Positions 7,564 to 12,093 of a stretch of 12,093 nt of DNA are shown in pieces. Position 1 is the first letter of the stretch. Each line of letters begins with the position of its first letter. The translations under genes and the position numbers were made by a program. Source of the DNA: Physocladia obscura (Eukaryota > Chytridiomycota > Chytridiomycetes > Chytridiales > Chytriomycetaceae). The stretch lies in NCBI GenBank assembly GCA_027596945.1, contig JADGJH010001076.1, forward strand, positions 1 to 12,093, given 5' to 3'. The notes under the pieces are model-generated. The model had not been told where the DNA came from and made no database searches. It saw only the letters and a program-made list of their open reading frames with translations.

Positions 7564-10500
7564 ATGGCCGCACAGATTCATTGGAATCCCTTATCGTATG
7601 TCACGGTTTCATGGATCTATCCTTTGCTCAGAGTTGGATATAAGAAACCATTAGATGAAGAAGTAAACAGCTTAATACTTCTGACCACACATCTTTGTTA
7701 ACCATGTGACAGGACTTGCCAAGGCTCGCCCAAAAAGAGCAAGCTTTATATTCCATCCAATGGCTTGATAAATACATGCAAGAAGCTTCTACATATTCGA
7801 AAAAAGTTGCTTTAAGTGAATCAACCTCAAAAGCGAAGCCACCAAGCCTGCTAAGTGCTTTGTTTCCACATGTCATTGGAGTTTTGTGAGTTTCACAAAT
7901 AATAAAAATTTTTCTTTAAACTCAGCAATATAGGATTGTCAATGGAATATGCCAAGCGGTGCTTGTGGCTTTAACTTTGACAATGTCACTCATGATCGGA
8001 GAAGTCACAAACTATGTGGATCCGACTTATCCACGAGCTGAATTAATATTTGACAGCGGAATTGGACTCGCATTCTTGTTGTTTGGAATGCAGCTGGCGT
8101 CAACATTTGCCACGAATATGTCTGCGTCGTTGACAACAATAACGAATGTTCGAATGGGAGCTGCAGTGACAACTGCTGTTTACAAAAAGAGTTTAAAACT
8201 GGCTTCAAAATCTCGAATCAAATTTCCTGCTGGCAAAATCAACACTTTTTGTGGTTCTGATGTCACGAATATCAAACAGTTTATAACAGCTGCAAACCAA
8301 ATTTGGTCAATGCCTGTTCAAGTAGCCGTTGCTCTATATTTGGTTTCGACTTTGATGCAGGCATCTACAGCCGTTGCTGCGGCTGTCTTTGTAGGAATTG
8401 GATCATTCTCTTTAATATTTGGTTCCCAGTTGGGGAAATATATGAAGCAGTATATGGAAGGACAAGACAAGAGAACATTTATCCTCCGAGAGTTTCTGTA
8501 TGGTAAGAAGTTTTCAATTTTATTTTTATATAATTCTATATTTTTTTCTAATAATTCAATTGCACCTTCAGGTGTCAAAATTATCAAATATCAAGCTCAA
8601 GAAGAAAGTGTAGATGCAAAAATTAAATCAGAACGTGCTTTTCAAGTTAAATCTCTGCGTGGATTCTACTTTTATCTTTGCATTGTTCTATTCATATTAG
8701 TTGCCCAACAAGCGCTCACCGCTCCGTTGACAATCGTTGCTTATGGAGCACTTGGAAATAACATGAATCCTGCAACTGTTTTTGTTGCATACAGTCTTCT
8801 CAGTGGCCTGGCGGGTATTTCAGGACGTCTGTCTAGCATATTGTCTGGATTCATTTCCTCCATCACATCCTATAAACGTCTTCAAGAATTCTTGATTGCA
8901 GAAGAAATAGATGCAGGTGAATTGCCAGAATTTAAAACTGCGGGAAAAAGTTCGGAAGTGCCTGCAATCATTCTAGAATCTGCAAATTTTACTTGGGAAT
9001 CTGTCCGAGAAAATCCAGCTGACACAACCAATAAAAAAACGAATTCAGAAAAGACAGCGTCAGCTCCGCCAACGAATATTCAAACAGATATTGAAATGGC
9101 TGCTGTAAAGGCCGAAGAAGAAAATTCAGATATTTTCACACTTCAAAACTTGAAACTTGCAATCAAACGAGGCTCGTTGGTTGCAGTCGTCGGGGCCACA
9201 GGCTCTGGTAAAAGTTCATTGCTTTCTGCAATCACTGGCGGAATGAGAAAAACCGATGGAAATGTATGCTCAGGATTTAGCAGTTTTGAATCAAGTTTAA
9301 CATATGTATAATGATAATTATTATAATAGGCAGTAGTACATGGAACAATCGGCTACTGTGCGCAAGAGCCGTGGATTATGTCTGGGACTATTGAAGAGAA
9401 CATAACTCTACTCGACTCAGGTCTAGAAAGCGTATGTAATGCGGCCGTTCATGCATGTTCACTGGCTAAAGATCTTGAATCACTCCCGAATGGACTTGGC
9501 ACTCAAATTGGAGAAAAGGGTATTAATCTTTCCGGAGGTCAAAAGGCTCGCATTGCACTTGGTATTTGCAAAACTTTCATGTTCCTCTGTAATGTATTAA
9601 CATTGCGTAATATTTAAGCGCGAGCTATTGCCAAAAATCCTGATATTTTCGTTTTGGATGATCCGCTGTCTGCACTTGATGCACATGTTGGCAAAGAAAT
9701 TTTCAACAATACAATTAGTGGACCGGTGATGAGAGGAAAGACTATTATTCTTGCCACCCATCTTTTACATGTACTTCCAAGCGTTGATCAAGTGATTGTG
9801 CTAGACGGTGGTAAAATCGTGCAAAGTGGCTCGTTTACAGAACTTATGAAAGATACCAACGGTAAACTATTCGACACGATGAAAGACTATCATCTTGATG
9901 AACACGAAGACGAAAAAGATGAAACTCAGACAACTAAAACCACTGATCAGCTCGTGGAAAATAAAAAAGAAGAAGCAGTTCTTGAAGATCGACAAGTGGT
10001 AAGCAAGTTGTTTGCTTGATTTAATTCGAGACAAATATCATTGACTTCCATTTGACAAACAGGGTGCTGTTACAGCTAAAACTTACTTGAGTTACTGTAA
10101 AGCTATGGGGTGGAACAAGGCGTTCCTTGTGCTCGGCTTTTGTATGTTGGATCTTGCTGTGGCAATAACTACACAACTTGGACTCTCGGCTTGGACTTCC
10201 GATTACCTTCATTTTTCAAATCAAATGGACTATTTATATATCTATAGTGCATTATCTATTTTTGGATCTCTTTCATTTGGTGAGATTATATCTTATTTTT
10301 TATTTCATTTTCTATTTTTCGATCTAGTTTTTTCGTGAAATACTTATGAATTTGTGTTGTAGTGTGTGTCTCCTCGGTTTTAATCTTTGCCTGCACCAAT
10401 GCCAGTAACTATTTTCATGATACAGCGTGGGCTGGCTTGATCAATTCACCTATGTCTTGGTTTGACACACAACCAATCGGAAGAATTTTGAACAGAATGA

Positions 10501-12085
10501 CCGCAGATATCAGAGTTCTTGACAGTAGTGCTAGCATGGTGTTTATCAATATTATGGGAAACTTGTCAAGCACCGTTGGAATGTGTGTCAAAAAAAAAAA
10601 TTTTTTTTCTTGGTTTACTCTAACATCTTATCAGTGTTATTATTCTTTGGATCATTTCTTGGCAATTTATACGTAAGTGTTTTCAATCAAAATTTTTAGC
10701 CATTGAATTTAAAAAACAGCAATCTCATTACTTCTTGTATCAATTGCGGCATCAATCTTTGTGTTTTACCGAAAATCTTATCGTGAGCTAAAGCGTTTGA
10801 ATGCCACTATGCAATCGCCACTCTCTGCACATATCTCGGAAACTTTGTCTGGACTGTCAACAATTTTGGCCTATTCCGCCGAAACAATTTTCGTCGAGAA
10901 GCAACTAGTAAAAATGGATCAAGCAAATTTAGGAACAATGCTATTTAGTCATGCGCAATACTGGTTTGTCTTGCGTCTCGATTGCATTGGTGCCTTCGTC
11001 ACATTAGCTCTCACGATGCTTAGCATTTATGGTGTGATGAACAGAAGCTTTGTAGCACTTGCTTTATCAGCCACGATAGATTGGAGTGCTGGTCTTAACA
11101 GAGTGCTTTCATTGTTTGCTGAACTTGAAGCAACAGTAAGCGCCAGTTTAAAGCTCAAAAATGCCGCTGATAAATCAATTTTTTGAAACAGATGATCAGT
11201 GTCGAACGCCTCAATTATTACTCTCATGATCTTCCGCATGAACCAAGCAGGCATGTACCAAAAGATGGCACCCTTGTTACGTGGCCATCTGCCGGCAGCA
11301 TTGACATTGCAAATCTCGAAATTATTTATGAGTCGCGTCCTGACCATGCTGTTATCAAAAATCTTTCAATCAAAATTTCTGCTGGTGAAAAAATCGGAAT
11401 TGTTGGGAGAACCGGATCTGGGAAGTCCACCCTTGTCGACTCACTGTTTCGTTTAATGGAACCTTCTAAAGGAACAATTAAAATCGACGGTGTTGATATT
11501 GCAACTGTCGGTCTCAAGAAATTACGAGAAAGCGTGCAAATGATTCCTCAAAATCCAACACTATTTGATGGGACAGTGAGATCTAACATTGATTACTCTG
11601 GTAAACACACCGATGAAGAAATTTGGTATTCTCTTGAGTCCTGCGGCATGAAAGAGTATGTGTCAGGATTATCGGAAAAGCTTGATTCGATCATTACGGA
11701 AGGGGGTTCAAATCTATCAGCTGGACAGCGTCAACTTCTTTGCCTTGCAAAAGTTTTACTGGAAAAGTCCAAGATTCTTGTGATGGACGAAGCTACATCG
11801 TCTGTGGATGCTGAATCAGATCTGCGTATTCAACAATTGATGACCACACAGTTTAAACAAGCCACTGTGATTAGTATTGCACACCGGTTGAATACAATTG
11901 CAGCGTTTGATCGAGTTTTGGTGTTGGACAAAGGAAATGTGGCGGAATTCGATGCACCGCATATTTTACTTTCTCGTTCTGAGTCAATTTTTAGTGAGAT
12001 GGTCAGCGCCACTGGAATTGCAAACGCAGCAGTTATCAGAGAAATTGCTGAGAGTCACTATAATCAACCTAGCTTTAAAGAATAA
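7564..12085 (+). CDS. ABCC/MRP-type full-length ABC transporter
   Basis: Proposed exons are 7564-7662, 7713-7885, 7934-8502, 8572-9263, 9330-9561, 9619-9998, 10063-10279, 10363-10582, 10635-10672, 10720-11135 and 11192-12085. All introns are GT...AG with consistent phases, giving 1309 residues. It should be a membrane exporter of organic anions or conjugates driven by ATP. Near the N-terminus, NPLSYVTVSWIYPLLRVGYK is the typical opening of ABCC proteins without TMD0. TMD1 spans about 90-400. NBD1 has Walker A GATGSGKS (488-495), Q-loop Gln523, signature LSGGQ (578-582), Walker B VLDD (600-603) and switch His636. A charged linker follows (about 665-715), then TMD2 (about 720-1010). NBD2 has Walker A GRTGSGKS (1084-1091), Q-loop Gln1132, LSAGQ (1187-1191), VMDE (1209-1212) and His1243. 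NBD1 has Asp603 where NBD2 has the catalytic Glu1212, the usual ABCC asymmetry. An in-frame ATG at 7459 would add 35 residues; 7564 is preferred because the conserved block begins there and its context is AAAATGG. The exon 2/3 border is the least certain: the good donor GTGAGT keeps frame only with the acceptor TATAG at 7933, not the nearer CTCAG. The substrate is unknown. Confidence 0.93.
8503..8571 (+). other. Stop-free 69-nt intron 3 of the ABC transporter
   Basis: Donor GTAAGA, branch-like CTAAT and acceptor TTCAG bound an intron whose length is a multiple of three and which has no in-frame stop. Removal joins REFLYG directly to VKIIKYQAQEE, matching the family pattern; retention would add 23 residues. 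Splicing is therefore the better model, but an unspliced transcript would still encode a full-length protein. Confidence 0.75.
10635..10672 (+). other. 38-nt micro-exon 9 of the ABC transporter
   Basis: The exon is bounded by the acceptor TTATCAG (preceded by CTAAC) and the donor GTAAGT. It encodes VIILWIISWQFI plus two split codons, which completes a hydrophobic membrane segment of TMD2 between the exon 8 and exon 10 coding parts. It is too short to be found by open-frame search and is needed to keep frame from exon 8 (phase 2) into exon 10 (phase 1). Confidence 0.8.
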
Positions 12086-12093
12086 TTCTTTTC

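Noticed and set aside
7628..7876. Minus-strand 82-codon open frame opposite transporter exons 1-2
   Set aside because: It is a shadow of the plus-strand transporter frame, which has clear ABCC motifs.
9264..9329. Premature stop in NBD1 of the transporter (frame ends at 9311)
   Set aside because: It is not a broken gene. The stop is inside an intron with GT at 9264, a TTAAC branch-like site and an acceptor ATAATAG at 9329; splicing restores DGN-AVVHGTIGYCAQEPW.

Overview
This window reads as nuclear DNA from a compact, intron-rich eukaryote. An early-diverging fungus such as a chytrid is the best guess. Introns are short (about 47-117 nt) with GT...AG borders, and several carry CTAAC- or TTAAC-like branch points. 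The intergenic gaps are small. One protein is very rich in Gln and His. A Rad9-type checkpoint clamp subunit is present. The lineage is an inference; no ribosomal or mitochondrial marker is visible.

Layout: (1) 1-767 is the 3' part of a decayed pogo/DDE_1-type transposase gene, plus strand, cut by the window edge. (2) 768-1667 is AT-rich non-coding DNA with an AAAAG microsatellite and a possible minus-strand poly(A) signal. (3) 3793-1668 (minus) is a three-exon gene for a roughly 650-residue Gln/His-rich nuclear protein with one C-terminal Myb/SANT domain of telobox-like type. (4) 3794-3952 is a 159-bp gap containing a cluster of six GGG runs that resembles telomeric repeat. (5) 7029-3953 (minus) is a seven-exon gene, rebuilt here by splicing, for a Rad9 homologue of 894 residues with a very long disordered tail. 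(6) 7030 to about 7458-7563 is a divergent promoter region. (7) 7564 (or 7459) to 12085 (plus) is an eleven-exon gene for a complete ABCC/MRP-type ABC transporter (TMD1-NBD1-TMD2-NBD2, 1309 residues).

How they work together: Rad9 would form the 9-1-1 DNA-damage clamp with Rad1 and Hus1. The downstream Myb protein is a probable DNA-binding regulator. Its own start codon lies 29 bp from a telomere-like motif of the kind that telobox proteins bind, so autoregulation is a testable idea. The ABC transporter shares the divergent promoter region with rad9 but has no evident functional tie to it. No phage, CRISPR or defence-type system was found. Every splice model was derived by eye from consensus sites, reading-frame continuity and family similarity; none was tested by alignment software or RNA data.
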